From NCBI GenBank assembly GCA_024364735.1, contig JAGFNQ010008303.1, forward strand, positions 21,034 through 85,033: a stretch of DNA of 64,000 nucleotides. The letters are read 5' to 3'. The stretch is from Boesenbergia rotunda. Its lineage: Eukaryota > Streptophyta > Magnoliopsida > Zingiberales > Zingiberaceae. The number at the start of each line of letters is the position of its first letter. Within the stretch, counting starts at the first letter, position 1. Below the pieces are notes generated by a model. It made no database searches. It saw only the letters and a program-made list of their open reading frames with translations, and was not told the origin of the DNA. The position numbers and the translations under genes were made by a program. Shown here piece after piece: positions 9,882-21,210 of this stretch.

Positions 9882-11570
9882 ATGGCTTTGAGAGAAGGCT
9901 TCTCCACCACCCGACCTCCATTCTTTGATGGCGCCGACTTTCAGTATTGGAGATCAAAGATGGAATACTATCTGAAGATGGATATCCACACTTGGTTCGC
10001 GGTGAAGGAAGGATTCATTCCTCCTAAGGATGATGATGGCAAAGAGCTGGAGTCTTGGAGGTGGACTGCTGAACAAACTCGGAAGAGTGAAGCCGACGCG
10101 AAGGCGGTTGTCACTCTACAATGTGGCATGAACAAAGATCAACTCATCAAGGTTGGTCCTTTCACAAGTGCGAAGGACTTGTGGAACAAACTCATTGAGC
10201 TTCACGAAGGCACCCGGGACTCTAGAATCGCAAAGAGGGATTTGTTCCTCAATCAACTTCAAAATCTCTCTATGAAGGAGAATGAGTCGGTAAGTGAGCT
10301 TCATAGCCGGTTCAAGGAAGTCCTCAATGGGCTTCATTCAATTGATGAAAAGGTCGAGAACCGTGACCTTGTGAGGTATGTGTTGAAAGCATTTCCAAGG
10401 AATGCTTTGTGGTCATCCATGGTGGATGCCTACAAAGTATCCAAGGATCTATCTATTGTAAAGTTAGATGACTTATTTTGTGAGATGGAATTGCATGAGA
10501 TGGCTAACAAAGGCCCCAAGGAGAAGGGGATTGCCTTAGTTGCAGGGGACCGAACCAACAAGAAGAAGAAGGAGAAGAAAAAGGAGAAGGAGGTCTCATC
10601 ATCTTCATCCTCTTCCGAATCCGAGTCCAATTCCGAGGAAGATGGCAGTGGCTCCTCATCATCCGAAATGGCCAACTTTGTGAGGAGGATGATTCGAAGG
10701 GATCGACGTTTCAAAAGTAGAGGTAACACTAGTGAATCCAAACTTGATAAGAATAATGCATCCTGCTTTGAGTGTGGTAGGAAAGGGCATTTCAAGAATG
10801 AATGTCCAAAGCTTAAGAAGAAGGAGGAGAAATCAAAACGAAAAGAAGAGAAATTCAAGAAGAAGAAGAAAGTTTTGAAGGCCTCTTGGGATGAGTCATC
10901 CTCTAGCTCATCCGATGAAGAAAAGGAGGAGAAGAGCACAAGGCAAGTGGCACTCATGGCTCTTGGAGAGGAGAGCAGTGATGAATCTTCAAGCCCATCA
11001 AACGCGGCTTCATCATCTTCGGATGATGAAGAGGTAACTTCTCCCAAGCTTGAAAAATGTTATAGAGCAATTGCATGCTTATCTAATATGTTGAAAAAGT
11101 CAAAGAATAAGGTTAAGGCATTGCAATTAGAAATTGATCAATTGAAAGCTTCTAGAGATGATTATATTGATGATTTACATGTTGAACTGCTAGAAGATGA
11201 AATTAAATCATTGAAACTTGAAATTGAAAAGTTGAAGTCCTCTAAGGTTGAGGAAGTCAATGGTTTGCATGATGAATCGCTAGTAGAGGAAAACCAATCA
11301 TTGAAGAGTGAAGTTGAGAAGCTCAAGAATATTCTTGGGAAATTCTCAACTAGCTCTAAGACCCTAGATATGATCCTAAATGCCCAAAGGGCAATGTACA
11401 ATAGGGCTGGTATTGGTTATCGCCCTAAGAAACTGTCATTTGTGTCTCTCATGTCTAGGACTGATATGAGACAATCTAGGACACCCAAAATCCAAAAGAA
11501 AATGGTCAAGGCATGGGTGCCTAAGTCATGTTTAGTTGATGCTTTAGGTTCCAAGGTTTGGGTACCTTAA
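9882..11570 (+). CDS. gag: Sirevirus B Gag
   Basis: A 562-residue particle protein starting at an ATG 45 bases after the PBS. The N-terminal part is the copia-type gag domain (FDGADFQYWRSKMEYYL near residue 14; LWNKLIELHEGT near 105; AFPRNALWSSMVDAYKVSKDL near 170). A Lys-rich and Ser/Glu-rich segment follows, then one CCHC zinc knuckle, CFECGRKGHFKNEC (near residue 296). Next come another Lys/Ser/Glu-rich stretch and a leucine-rich coiled coil (about residues 395-490). This extended tail is typical of Sireviruses. The frame is intact and ends in TAA; pol follows in the same frame after a second stop at 11592. Confidence 0.95.
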   Translation: MALREGFSTTRPPFFDGADFQYWRSKMEYYLKMDIHTWFAVKEGFIPPKDDDGKELESWRWTAEQTRKSEADAKAVVTLQCGMNKDQLIKVGPFTSAKDLWNKLIELHEGTRDSRIAKRDLFLNQLQNLSMKENESVSELHSRFKEVLNGLHSIDEKVENRDLVRYVLKAFPRNALWSSMVDAYKVSKDLSIVKLDDLFCEMELHEMANKGPKEKGIALVAGDRTNKKKKEKKKEKEVSSSSSSSESESNSEEDGSGSSSSEMANFVRRMIRRDRRFKSRGNTSESKLDKNNASCFECGRKGHFKNECPKLKKKEEKSKRKEEKFKKKKKVLKASWDESSSSSSDEEKEEKSTRQVALMALGEESSDESSSPSNAASSSSDDEEVTSPKLEKCYRAIACLSNMLKKSKNKVKALQLEIDQLKASRDDYIDDLHVELLEDEIKSLKLEIEKLKSSKVEEVNGLHDESLVEENQSLKSEVEKLKNILGKFSTSSKTLDMILNAQRAMYNRAGIGYRPKKLSFVSLMSRTDMRQSRTPKIQKKMVKAWVPKSCLVDALGSKVWVP

Positions 11571-11597
11571 ACTTCTATTTTTCGAATTGTGTAGGTT

Positions 11598-14500
11598 ATG
11601 ATTGAGGGGGAGCATCTATCAACTTGGTTCATTGATAGTGGATGCTCCAAACACATGACCGGGGATAGATCATTGTTTACCACACTTCACAAGAAAAGTA
11701 GAGGTAATGTATCATTTGGTAACAATGGTAATCTTAAGGTCATAGGAATAGAAGACATTCAAATATCCGAATGTCTTAGAATCTCAAATGTCCTTCTAGT
11801 CAAGGGGATGAAATTTAATCTCCTAAGTGTCAGTCAATTGTGTGACACGGGGTACACAATTGACTTCCAACCAAGTCAATGTCTAGTTAGACAAAATGAC
11901 ACCTTGGACACGGTACTAGTAGGAGCAAGAGTAGACAATATTTATCAAGTTTCATTTAAAAGTACTACTAATGCTTTTGCTAAGTGTTTCATGTCAAAAG
12001 AAGAAGAGCCCACCCTTTGGCACCGGAGGCTAGCACATGTTAACATAAAGAACATCCGGAAGTTGGCCAACAAGGGACTAGTCCGTGGCTTACCAAGCAT
12101 CAAGTATGAGAAAGACAAACATTGTGATGCATGTCAAATGGGTAAGCAAACAAAATCTGCACATAAAGGTAAAAGCGCTATAAGTACTTCCAATGCTTTA
12201 GATTTACTTCACATGGATCTATTTGATTGTAGTACTATCATATCATTGAATGGAAGTAGGTATTGCTTTGTGATTATTGATGATTTCACTAGATATACAT
12301 GGACCTACTTTTTGAAATATAAGGACCAAACCTTAGATATTTTCCTTTCTTTTTGTAGAAGGGTAGAAAAAGAAAAATCATCAACCATTAAGACAATTAG
12401 AAGTGATCATGGAGGTGAATTTCAAAACCAAAGGTTTTTAGAGTTTTGTCAAGATAGAGGTTATAAGCATGAGTTCTCTACTCCTAGAACACCACAACAA
12501 AATGGTGTTGTAGAGAGGAAGAATCGTGCTCTTCAAGAGGCTGCACGGAGCATTCTTAATGAGTACTCACTCCCGAGTTACTTATGGGCTGAAGCTGTAA
12601 ATACAGCTTGCTATGTGCAAAATCGAGTCCTCATCCATAGGTTTTTAGGAAAGACTCCCCATGAGCTTTGGTTTGGAAAACCACCTACGGTTAAACACCT
12701 TAGGGTGTTTGGTTGTAAGGTGTTCATTCTAAACACCAAGGACCACCTTGGGAAGTTCACGGCGAAGGTTGATGAGGGGATACTAGTCGGGTATTCTCTC
12801 GTTAGTAAAGCCTACCGAGTCTACAACAAGAGATCTAGATTAGTTGAAGAGACTTCTGATGTGGTCTTTGAAGAGATTCCAAAATCAATTGACCAATCAG
12901 AAAATGTAGAAGGAGTTCAACTAGAACTTAGGAGGCTAAGTTTGAAAGAAACTCCAAGTGGTGTTGATGGTGATGAGTCTGATGACAGTGAACCTAGATA
13001 ACCCATTGATCAGCCGGATCCTGTGGCTGAACTTGTGTCTAGTGAACCCGTACAAGAAGCACCACCAACTCCTAGGCAAACTAGATTAGCCTCTAGTCAT
13101 CCCCAAGACCAAATTGTTGGAGACATCCATCATGGGGTTAGGACTAGATCATTCTTCCGGAATGAGGCTAATGAAGTTGCCCTAATTTATGAAATTGAAC
13201 CTAGAAAAATTGATGAAGCATTAAGTGATCCCGATTGAATCATTGCAATGCAAGATGAACTAGGTCAGTTTGAAAGGAGTCAGGTTTGGGACTTAGTCCC
13301 TAGACCCAAGAAGACCACCATTATTGGAACCAAATGGGTCTTCAAGAACAAATTAAACCATAAGGGAGAAATCATTAGAAACAAGGCACACTTGGTAGCC
13401 AAGGGCTACAGTCAAGTTGAAGGCCTTGATTATGATGAGACTTATGCTCCCGTGGCACGATTAGAGTCCATCCGACTGATGCTGGCATTTGCAGCACATC
13501 GTGGCTTCAAATTATATCAAATGGACGTCAAATCGGCCTTCCTAAATGGTTTGATTAAAGAAGAGGTCTACGTCGAACAACCTCCGGGGTTTGAGAGTAC
13601 CAAATTTCCAAACCACATGTTCAAGCTCAAAAAGGCACTTTATGGCCTTAAACAAGCACCCCGAGCTTGGTATGAGCGGTTGTCGACATTCTTGATTGAG
13701 AAAGGCTTTGTTAGAGGCCAAATAGACCCTACACTATTTCTACGAAGGGATAGTGACAACATTTTTGTAGCCCAAGTATATGTCGATGACATAATTTGTG
13801 GCTCAAATAATAAGGGCTATTTAAACGAGTTCATTGGACACATGGAGAGTGAGTTTGAAATGAGTCTAGTGGGAGAGTTGACCTTCTTCCTTGGACTTGA
13901 AATCAAGCAAACTCGCGATGGTGTCCATGTGCACCAATCAAAGTATACACAAGAAATGCTTCAAAAATTCAACATGAGTGAGTCAAAAGAGGTAACCACT
14001 CCCATGGCTACAAACACAAGATTAGACAATGATGAGAGTGGTAAACCCGTTGATCTAACTCAATATCGAAGCATAATAGGTAGTTTGCTATACCTCACAG
14101 CTAGTCGACCGGATATCTTATTTGCTGTGGGTATGTGCGCTAGGTATCAAGTCTGTGCCAAGGAATCTCATTTAATTGCTGTTAAGCGCATTTTGAGATA
14201 TCTCAAGGGCACAATTGGTGTTGGTCTTTGGTATCCCCGTACCGAATCTTTTGATTTAATGGGCTATATGGATTCCGACTACGCTGGATGTAAGTTCGAT
14301 CGGAAAAGCACAAGTGGGGGTTGCCAATTCTTAGGGTCGTCCTTAGTAAGTTGGTCGAGTCGGAAGCAACATTGTGTTGCTCTCTCCACGACCGAGGCAG
14401 AATATATCGCCATGGGAGAGAGTGTATCACAATTGTTGTGGATGATCCATACTTTAGAGGACTATGGATTGAGTTACAAGGGTGTGCAAGTGTTATGTGA

Positions 14501-14723
14501 TAACATAAGCACAATTAACTTAACCAAGAATCCAGTCCATCATTCTAGGATCAAACATATTGAAGTAAGACACCACTTCATTAGGGATCATGTAGCTAGA
14601 GGAGACATTGTACTCTCTCATGTAGAGTCCAAGTCAAACCTAGCTGACATTTTCACTAAGCCACTTCCCGAAAATGAATTTAGCTTCCTAAGACGGGAGA
14701 TGGAAATGTGTCGCGCTTCATGA
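11598..14723 (+). pseudogene. pol: Sirevirus B Pol: protease, integrase, RT and RNase H, with two nonsense codons
   Basis: Domains in copia order are: protease with WFIDSGCSKHMTGD (near 11625); GAG-pre-integrase HHCC zinc finger (WHRRLAHV ... CDACQMGKQ); integrase core with the three acidic residues in LLHMDLF, IRSDHGGEF and NGVVERKNR; RT with KWVFKNKLNH, MDVKSAFLNG and catalytic YVDD at 13779-13790; and RNase H with YMDSDYAGC and STTEAEYIA. The frame is continuous apart from TAA at 12999-13001, in the integrase-RT linker, and TGA at 13236-13238, just before the RT where a Trp codon is usual. All catalytic residues I looked for are present, so this is a very recently inactivated pol. Confidence 0.93.
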
Positions 14724-15261
14724 TTCTCAAAAGGCATTAAAACCCTTCATGATTATTTCAAATTGTTGGGAAACAATTAGGTAACCTTGGGAACATCTCA
14801 CACAAACTATAAGGTTTACCAAAACGTTTTTGTTTGCTAGATATGGGGTGAGATGTTAGGATCAACTCAATTTCTCAAAATGTCAATGCATCCCTTGAGA
14901 AATTAAGTTGACGAGATAATAATCACTTCGGTGACCAAGTATGGGGAAAACCAATGCATAACATATGTGTATTTGGCTCCATGATCATACTTGGACATTC
15001 CAATCAAGGAAACTTGATTGGAACATTGGATTTGACTCAAACTTAGTTAAAAATTGTTTGAATGATTGTTGTTTGAGTTTGATTCCATTTGTATGGGTCA
15101 AAGTGATTGTTGAACCTATAAGGACCTTTGATTCTTGTTAAGGGATCAATTTTAGTCAGGAGATCATGTCCAAGTTCGATTAACCTCATTTGGTCTCGTT
15201 GGAAAGTTTCAGAAAATCTGAAACTGAACATTTCAGATCATTTCAGTGAGTATCAGGAACC
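14724..15261 (+). other. Post-pol non-coding region of Sirevirus B, with a conserved stem
   Basis: No gene is seen here. It contains a 9-bp perfect stem, ACATCTCAC (14793-14801) with GTGAGATGT (14848-14856), around a loop containing ATAAGGTT. Related stems with compensatory changes occur in elements A and C. Confidence 0.65.
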
Positions 15262-15625
15262 CTGATCGGTCACCGGACCGATCAGGCATAGGGTTGATCG
15301 GTCCCTGGACCGATCAGAGAGACAAGCAATGTCCTTCGGGAATTTTAATCAAGTGTTCTGAGCTAGCCTGGATCGGTCCCCAGACCGATCTGGCACCCTA
15401 TGGTGATCGGTCCACAGACCGATCAGGGAGCTCAGAGATTTCTCTCCAAGACCTACTGATCGTGTCCTGATCGATCAGCCGACCGATCAGGATCTCTCCT
15501 GATCGGTCACCCGACCGATCAGGCACTGGTCAGTCCGATCAGGCGATAGCCTGATCGGTCTGGGAGCTATCAGATCGAATGGTGATCCGTTCAAACGCAT
15601 TAAATTGTGGTTGGTGGACCGATCC
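15262..15625 (+). repeat. Second palindrome array of Sirevirus B, upstream of ORF3
   Basis: About eight copies of CTGATCGGTC-N4-GACCGATCAG, with centres such as ACCG, CCTG, CCCA and ACAG that mostly differ from the LTR centre TGGT. It sits between pol and the leader of the third ORF. The same palindrome class occurs in the LTR at 8146-8805 but seemingly nowhere else in the element, which suggests a shared cis function. Confidence 0.8.
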
Positions 15626-15639
15626 ACCAACCAATTAAC

Positions 15640-15893
15640 TTCGCGAAATACCTTCAACTCCCGAACCCTAGCGCCGAAAAACCCCTTGCGCGACCCTGTG
15701 TGTGCGAGAAGGCCTACTACTTGTTCTTCTTCCTCGCGTGAGCGTGAGTGTGAAGGTTTCTCCAAGTCCTGTGCGCGTTCCTCTCTCGCAGAAACACTCT
15801 GCGACCATCTCTTGCGCCGAGAGCACCCTTCCACGCAAGCTTCTTTCTCTCGACCTTCAAGAACTACTCAAGAACTACTCCAATGGCACCAAA
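15640..15893 (+). promoter_or_regulatory. Putative 5' leader and first coding exon of ORF3
   Basis: A CT-rich, low-A stretch that looks like a plant 5' untranslated leader. It ends with an ATG at 15883 and eleven coding bases before a GTAAGT donor at 15894. The four-residue start would join the long frame at 16149 in phase. No clear TATA box was found; attaaat near 15599 is the nearest candidate. Confidence 0.45.
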
Positions 15894-16147
15894 GTAAGTT
15901 CTTGTTGTGATTTCTTCATTTAAATCAGTCTTGTTTGTGAAACTAACCATGTTTTGGCTCTTGTTCTTGCTGTGGTGTTGTGACCCCTCTGTTTTTTCCC
16001 TGACCCCCTTTTTCTCACCATATGATCAAATTTCCTTTTGATTTAATGTCTACCTTATGATTGGGTCTTACATCTTATATGATAAATTCCTTGCCGTGTG
16101 ATCACTTCCTTGATTAAATCATGTGTATGACCAATTCAACTCTCTAG
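15894..16147 (+). other. Putative 254-bp intron in the ORF3 leader
   Basis: It begins GTAAGTT and ends ctctctag, is T-rich as plant introns are, and has a branch-like ttgattaaat about 45 bases before the acceptor. Splicing would join the ATG at 15883 to the frame at 16149 without a frameshift. Without splicing, translation could start at the ATG at 16149. Confidence 0.5.
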
Positions 16148-16148
16148 A

Positions 16149-17428
16149 ATGTCTTCAAAGGGTAAAGAACCTATGGTGGAGAGCTCAAAGGGCATAGATA
16201 TTTTGATAGCTACATCATCTCCAAGGTCTCCACCACCTCTACATACTCAATTTCAGAGTATCAGTCTTGCTCTCAAATTTCAGTGGCACAATTTCAAATT
16301 AATGCCATGTCGAACTATAGACCATTCCTTCATCTATGAACATTGCCCAATCATCCAACACATCATCACATATTATAATCTCCAATCCATTCTTTCTCTG
16401 GAGAGGCCAATCAACCTTGACTTGGTCTCTAAATTCTATAACAACATGGTGAGTGGAGAGGGCACGGGGTGTAGAACCTGTGTTGTCGGTATTGATCTTG
16501 ATTTTAATCGATCTATTTTCACTGATTTTCTCGGCTGTCGTCGGTCAGACAATGATTTCTTTCTCTACCCTTTTCCTCCTGATCCCCTTCCAGTTCCCTT
16601 CGATGGGGTGACTCCCGATTCCATCTACGAGTACTTTCTAGGCCATCCCAGGTCTGCGGATTCTGGTGAGCACACCCGTGATTTTCCCACTTTCCCTGCT
16701 CTTCGTCTTTCCCCTGTTGACTACGTGTTGTTTAAAATCATCACAAATTGTCTCCTCCCAACTACTTCGAAACACCTTGATGAGATTCTACCGTTCCACT
16801 GCTTGATGCTTTACGGAATGCATCAGCAGTTAGACTTTAACCCAGTGGCTTCGGTCTACTTCTCTATCATCGTCCACAGTATGCCGTTGTCCCAGTCAGT
16901 CTATATGCCTTTCGGTCACATCATCACTGCCTGGCTGGAGTCGGTTGGGATCGATGTTTCACAGGGCCGTATTGTGCCCATGGTTCGCCAGGACTGCCGT
17001 CTGGACCGCTGCATGCTTGCTCAGTCCGGTATTACTCTCGGGCCCCGGGGACTACGCTGGAAGGATCGCAGACATGAGGGAAAGCTACAGAGAGCAGCTC
17101 ATGACCAGGAGTCACCAGCTGTTACTACTGCCTACGATGAGTGGTCCCTAGACTTTCGCTGGCAGGTCGCAGAGATAGCGCGGATGATGGCGCACGAATT
17201 GCATATTTCCGAGCTCTGACAAGAGGAGGTTCGCTCTGAGTTTCAGTCTTTTGATCGCCGTCTTGATGCCCTAGCATCTGATGTCAGTGAGATGGGCTCA
17301 CTCCAGGACAGATGGTATGATGTCAGTGGTATCATCATACATTTCCTGATGGTGCTTCCCCCAGTGGCCCGCCACCTGGGGATATCATATACGTTGATGA
17401 CTCAGACGATGATCCAGCTGACGTTTGA
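16149..17428 (+). pseudogene. Sirevirus B third ORF (plant transposon-type protein), nonsense and frameshift near the C-terminus
   Basis: The open part runs to a TGA at 17217-17219 (356 residues). Coding resumes directly after it (EEVRSEFQSFDRRLDALASDV, an amphipathic helical stretch). About 17340 a one-base shift leads to a proline/acidic end finishing at a stop at 17426-17428. The middle (NLDLVSKFYNNMV, then VVGIDLDFNRSIFTDFLGC, then a region ending FHCLMLYGMHQQLDF) resembles the plant transposon protein domain found in extra ORFs of Sireviruses and some Ty3 elements. I see no signal peptide, membrane span or furin-type site, so an envelope role is not supported. Its function is unknown. 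Confidence 0.75.
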
Positions 17429-17935
17429 CTATTTTGTGTTGGTGTGTGATGTATTTTTGATTATCTGATGGATGTGTTCATCCTGACTTTTGTTTATTAT
17501 AGCATGATTTTGGAATCTTTTGCCTCGGATGTTCATTATCTATATGTTCAAATGCTCATTGTGTGTCGATATGACTTACTCGTTATTTTTATGTTCATGC
17601 TTATAATGTCATGCTCATGTGATACATATACCTGTTTTGCCATGCCTATATCTTTTTGCTATATGTGATCATATGCTTATCAATTTTCAATCAAATCATT
17701 GTTGTTTTGGGATACCCCTAGGGTTGAGGGGGAGTAAGGTTGAACTTAACAACCCGTCTAAACCCTTTTCGTGTTCGACAAAGGGGGAGAGTGTGGTTGG
17801 TTAAGTTTAGGATGATCATGTTGTAGGGGGAGGATCTGGATTCCCCTATGATTCTAAAGTTGAAAAATATTGATTGAGATCCCTAAACTTAAAATCGGAT
17901 TGTCAAACAACAAAAAGGGGGAGATTGTTGATGCA
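17429..17935 (+). other. 3' non-coding region and PPT of Sirevirus B
   Basis: This T-rich tract has several purine-run motifs (gagggggagtaagg near 17728, aaagggggagagtg near 17781, gtagggggaggat near 17824) before the final PPT aaaaagggggaga at 17922-17934. Multiple PPT-like motifs upstream of the 3' LTR are a Sirevirus trait. Confidence 0.75.
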
Positions 17936-18335
17936 GTCTTGACCTAATTGTTGTTTTGATGTTGACATCGATTTTAGTTTGGGTGGATGATCTTTGATTA
18001 TGATTAAGTCCTGATCGGGGATCAGGCATGACATGGATTATGATTAAGTCCTGATCGGGGATCAGGCATGGTATGGAAAATCCTAGTCTGGAGGGCTAGG
18101 TGGTGGAAAATCCCAACCTGGAAGGTTAGGTGTGAAAAATCCTAGCTTGGAGGGCTAGGTGTTGGAAAAGTCCTAATTCGGAAGGGTTGGGTGAAAAGTC
18201 CTAGGTTGGAGGGCTAGGTGAAAAGTCCTAACTTGGAGGGTTAGGTGCAAATTCCCATCCTGGAGAATTAGGTGAAAAAGTCCTGGCTTGGAGGGTCAGG
18301 TGCCTAGCTTGGAGGGCTAGGTTGGATGATGTTCT
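17936..18335 (+). repeat. 3' LTR of Sirevirus B, left part
   Basis: It matches 7573-7979 of the 5' LTR and is cut at 18335 by Sirevirus A. The last five bases (GTTCT, 18331-18335) are the target duplication. The LTR resumes at 25420. Confidence 0.93.
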
Positions 18336-19780
18336 TGTTGGTGCAGGAAGCACCATATCGAACCTTGTTTTGATATTGGCAAAGGATTCAAAGTTAAGTT
18401 TGTTTGTGATCTAACAATGTTACTCAAGTGTGCAGAGACAAAGCCCTAGCGAAGGACTGCTAGGCACCTGACGAAGGACTGCCAGTATCCAAGCCCTAGC
18501 GAAGGACTGCTAGGCACCTGGCGAAGGACTGCTAGTATCCAAGCCCTAGCGAAGGACTGCTAGGCAACTGGCGAAGGACTGCCAGTATATAAGCCCTAGC
18601 GAAGGACTGCTAGGCAACTGGCGAAGGACTGCCAGTATCCAAGACCTAGCGAAGGGCTGCTAGGCGCCAGGCGAAGGACAGCTTGGGACTAAAGCCCTAG
18701 CGAAGGAATGCTAGGCACCGGGCGAAGGACAGCTCGGCATCCAAGACCTGACAAAGGACCGTCAGACAAAAGTCCAACCAGAGGAACGGTTGGCATCAGG
18801 TAAATTCTCCCGAGAGGAGTAGGTGAGGACGCGTTCCCCGTCGAGGGAACAGTAGGCGTCGGTTCGACCTAGGGCTCCATTTTGGATACCAAAGTCAGAA
18901 CCAAGACAGCTAAGGCTGTATACACAAATATTCTATTGCTTTATTGTGTTTTGGACTAACCCTGGATGCAGGACCAAAGGAAGGAGTGTCTGCAGCTCAG
19001 ATAGCCTCAAAGGAATGAGGTAGTAGCTGAGTAGGGCGCCCGGAGTGTCCCGGGCGCCCCCAAGGTGCATACAAAACATGTAAAGAGAAAAAGGGTTCGA
19101 ATAGATGCTGGGCCGGGCGCCCCCGTGCTCCCGGGCGCCCCCGCTGCTCCCGGGCGCCCCGATGCGCAACATCGAACCCGAACCCCTCGAAGCCAAGGAG
19201 ATAGGACTTTGACCCGGTCAATCCGGGCGCCCCGAGCGCTCCGGGCGCCCCGATCAAAGTGGATCCAGAGGATAGACGCTAACCGAGAGCTCTGCGGATC
19301 AGAGGCCACGTGGGGGGCGCCCCCGACGTCCCGGGCGCCCCCAGGCCCTATATAAAGGGCCCTCGACCAAGGCTTCAGGACAACTGTTCTCTCAACGCCC
19401 CAAAGATCTTCTACGCTCGTGCATTGCTTTGGAAACACTCTAACTTGAGCCGACGACGTCCCGCTGCCCCGAAAGAGTCAATCCACTCCGGACGTCGGTA
19501 ACGAAGATCGAATTTTTTATTATTATTGTTAGTGCACTTACTTGTAATAAATTATTGTAAACTGATTTGCGCGTATATAGAATTGCCCAAAGTAAACGGT
19601 CAACGACCGTGGGCCTTGGAGTAGGAGTCGACACAGGCTCCGAACCAAGTAAATCGACTGTGTCTTTGTGCTGTGATTGTTTTTATTTTATTTCCGCTGC
19701 GTACGTGCTCTTTACGAAAATCCGAACGATTTCCGATATTCACCCCCCCCTCCCCCTCTATCGGTTTTCTCGATCCAACA
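18336..19780 (+). repeat. 5' LTR of Sirevirus A
   Basis: TGTTGG...CCAACA, 1445 bp. Order: a hairpin array (18442-18800; CCTAGC-gaaggact-GCTAGG, CTGGC-gaaggact-GCCAG, CCAGGC-gaaggaca-GCTTGG, CCAACC...GGTTGG), GGGCGCCC palindromes (about 19035-19345), G-box CACGTG at 19307-19312, TATATAAA at 19349-19356, then the transcribed end. The 3' copy differs by scattered substitutions and one additional palindrome unit near 24780. Confidence 0.93.
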
Positions 19781-19782
19781 AG

Positions 19783-19794
19783 TGGTATCAGAGC
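19783..19794 (+). other. Primer-binding site of Sirevirus A
   Basis: TGGTATCAGAGC is two bases after the LTR end, matching the initiator tRNA-Met 3' end. Confidence 0.92.
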
Positions 19795-20308
19795 GGGGAA
19801 GCTCAAATTTGGTGCAACCACCAATTTGAGAGTTTTTCGGATTTATAAAAAATTTTCCATTTTATTTCTTTGTTTTGTTAATCAACACCACTCGATCTTT
19901 TTTGCATTTTATTTTAAAATAAATAATATCTGTAGGTGTATTTAATCAACACCACGCCTTTTTCAATTTTGAATTTTCATATTTTCACCATAAGTCTGAA
20001 TCGATAAAACAAACAATTTTTGAAAATTTGTCATAAATTTTTTTTATTATTATTTTAATATTATTTTTCTCAAAAATCGTGCTACATTAATTTGAGCAAA
20101 TTTTCTTTTATCTTTTCATCATTAATTAAAATTGATAAAGCCACCATTTTCAAAAATTAGTCAAAACTTTTTCTTAATATTTTATTATTCTGCCTCGAAA
20201 CTCGTGCTATTTTTTTTGGCTATTTTTTTCCTTCTCCTGCACTACTAATCTAAGACCAAGTCTTGGTACATTTCTATTTTTTCTTTTTGTGTGCAAGATC
20301 TATCATTA

Positions 20309-21103
20309 ATGGACAATCAAGAATGGAATAGTGTTCGTCCGCCTCTATTCCCTGGCGGAAACTTCAGAACCTGGAAGGGTCTAATGGAATCCCACCTAAA
20401 GGCCCATCAAGATCTATGGACAATAATCCAAACGGGGTTTACAGTACCTACAGAAGATGGAGTGTCGATCGCCTGGGATAAATTGGACGAACCAACTCTG
20501 AGGAAGATCGAGACTGATGCAAGGGCAACATCAATCATACAGTGTGGCCTAACCAAGGAGCAACTCGAACTAGTAGGTACATTCAGATGTGCGAGAGAAA
20601 TTTGGGAAAAATTGATTAACCTTCATCAAGAGATCACAGATGAAGAAGAGGATCAGGTAAATCATCTTGCCCTCTCGGTCCAAGCACAGACAACCGAGTC
20701 AGAGTCTGAACCTGAATCCAAAGTCGAAATCGAACCTGAGTCAGAAGACGAATTGGCTGAGACAAAAATGGTAATCGATTTCGAATCTTCTTTTAAATTA
20801 GAATTAAATAATCAAACAGATACTGTAATGGTCGAGGAAGGTGTAAGTTCTATTGCAGGGAAAACTCCAAGAGAACTGCAAAAGAGGCCTCAACCAGTAC
20901 CTGAGTCCAACTCAGACTCAAAATCTGACGACGAAGAAGGGGATCATCGGAAGCAGATCCTAATGGCTCACAACCACTACAAAATGCTGAAAAAACAGTC
21001 AAGCAGAAGAAAAATGGGTAACTTTCATTCATATGAAAATTCAATTCATAATATTGCTATTTTTGGTAATCCAGAATATTATTACGATTATGATGTAACT
21101 TAG
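20309..21103 (+). CDS. gag: Sirevirus A shortened Gag
   Basis: From the ATG at 20309 the protein is 264 residues. The N-terminus is recognisable gag (PPLFPGGNFRTWKGLMESHL; IIQCGLTKEQLELVGTF; EIWEKLINLHQE). It then jumps to a Glu/Ser-rich acidic region, skipping the second half of the gag domain present in elements B and C. A remnant of the post-gag linker (IAGKTPRELQKRPQPVPESNSD) follows. No zinc knuckle is present. It is probably unable to package RNA alone. The frame is open, so it may simply be a decayed deletion product. Confidence 0.75.
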   Translation: MDNQEWNSVRPPLFPGGNFRTWKGLMESHLKAHQDLWTIIQTGFTVPTEDGVSIAWDKLDEPTLRKIETDARATSIIQCGLTKEQLELVGTFRCAREIWEKLINLHQEITDEEEDQVNHLALSVQAQTTESESEPESKVEIEPESEDELAETKMVIDFESSFKLELNNQTDTVMVEEGVSSIAGKTPRELQKRPQPVPESNSDSKSDDEEGDHRKQILMAHNHYKMLKKQSSRRKMGNFHSYENSIHNIAIFGNPEYYYDYDVT

Positions 21104-21210
21104 ATCATTTTTTGTTTGCTTTAATTGTATGTTTCCTTTTATTTTTATTTTTCTTGCGTAAAATTAGGATTGATTAGTTAAGGACAAAACTGTTTAATTG
21201 AAGTTTGAAT

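Noticed and set aside
16149..17219. ORF3 as an envelope gene
   Set aside because: No signal peptide, transmembrane segment or cleavage site is visible; it resembles plant transposon-type accessory proteins.
18442..18800. Regular repeats with spacers resembling a CRISPR array (also 8146-8805)
   Set aside because: They lie inside plant LTRs next to TGTTGG termini, unit lengths vary, the repeats are hairpins with changing stems, and no cas genes are present.
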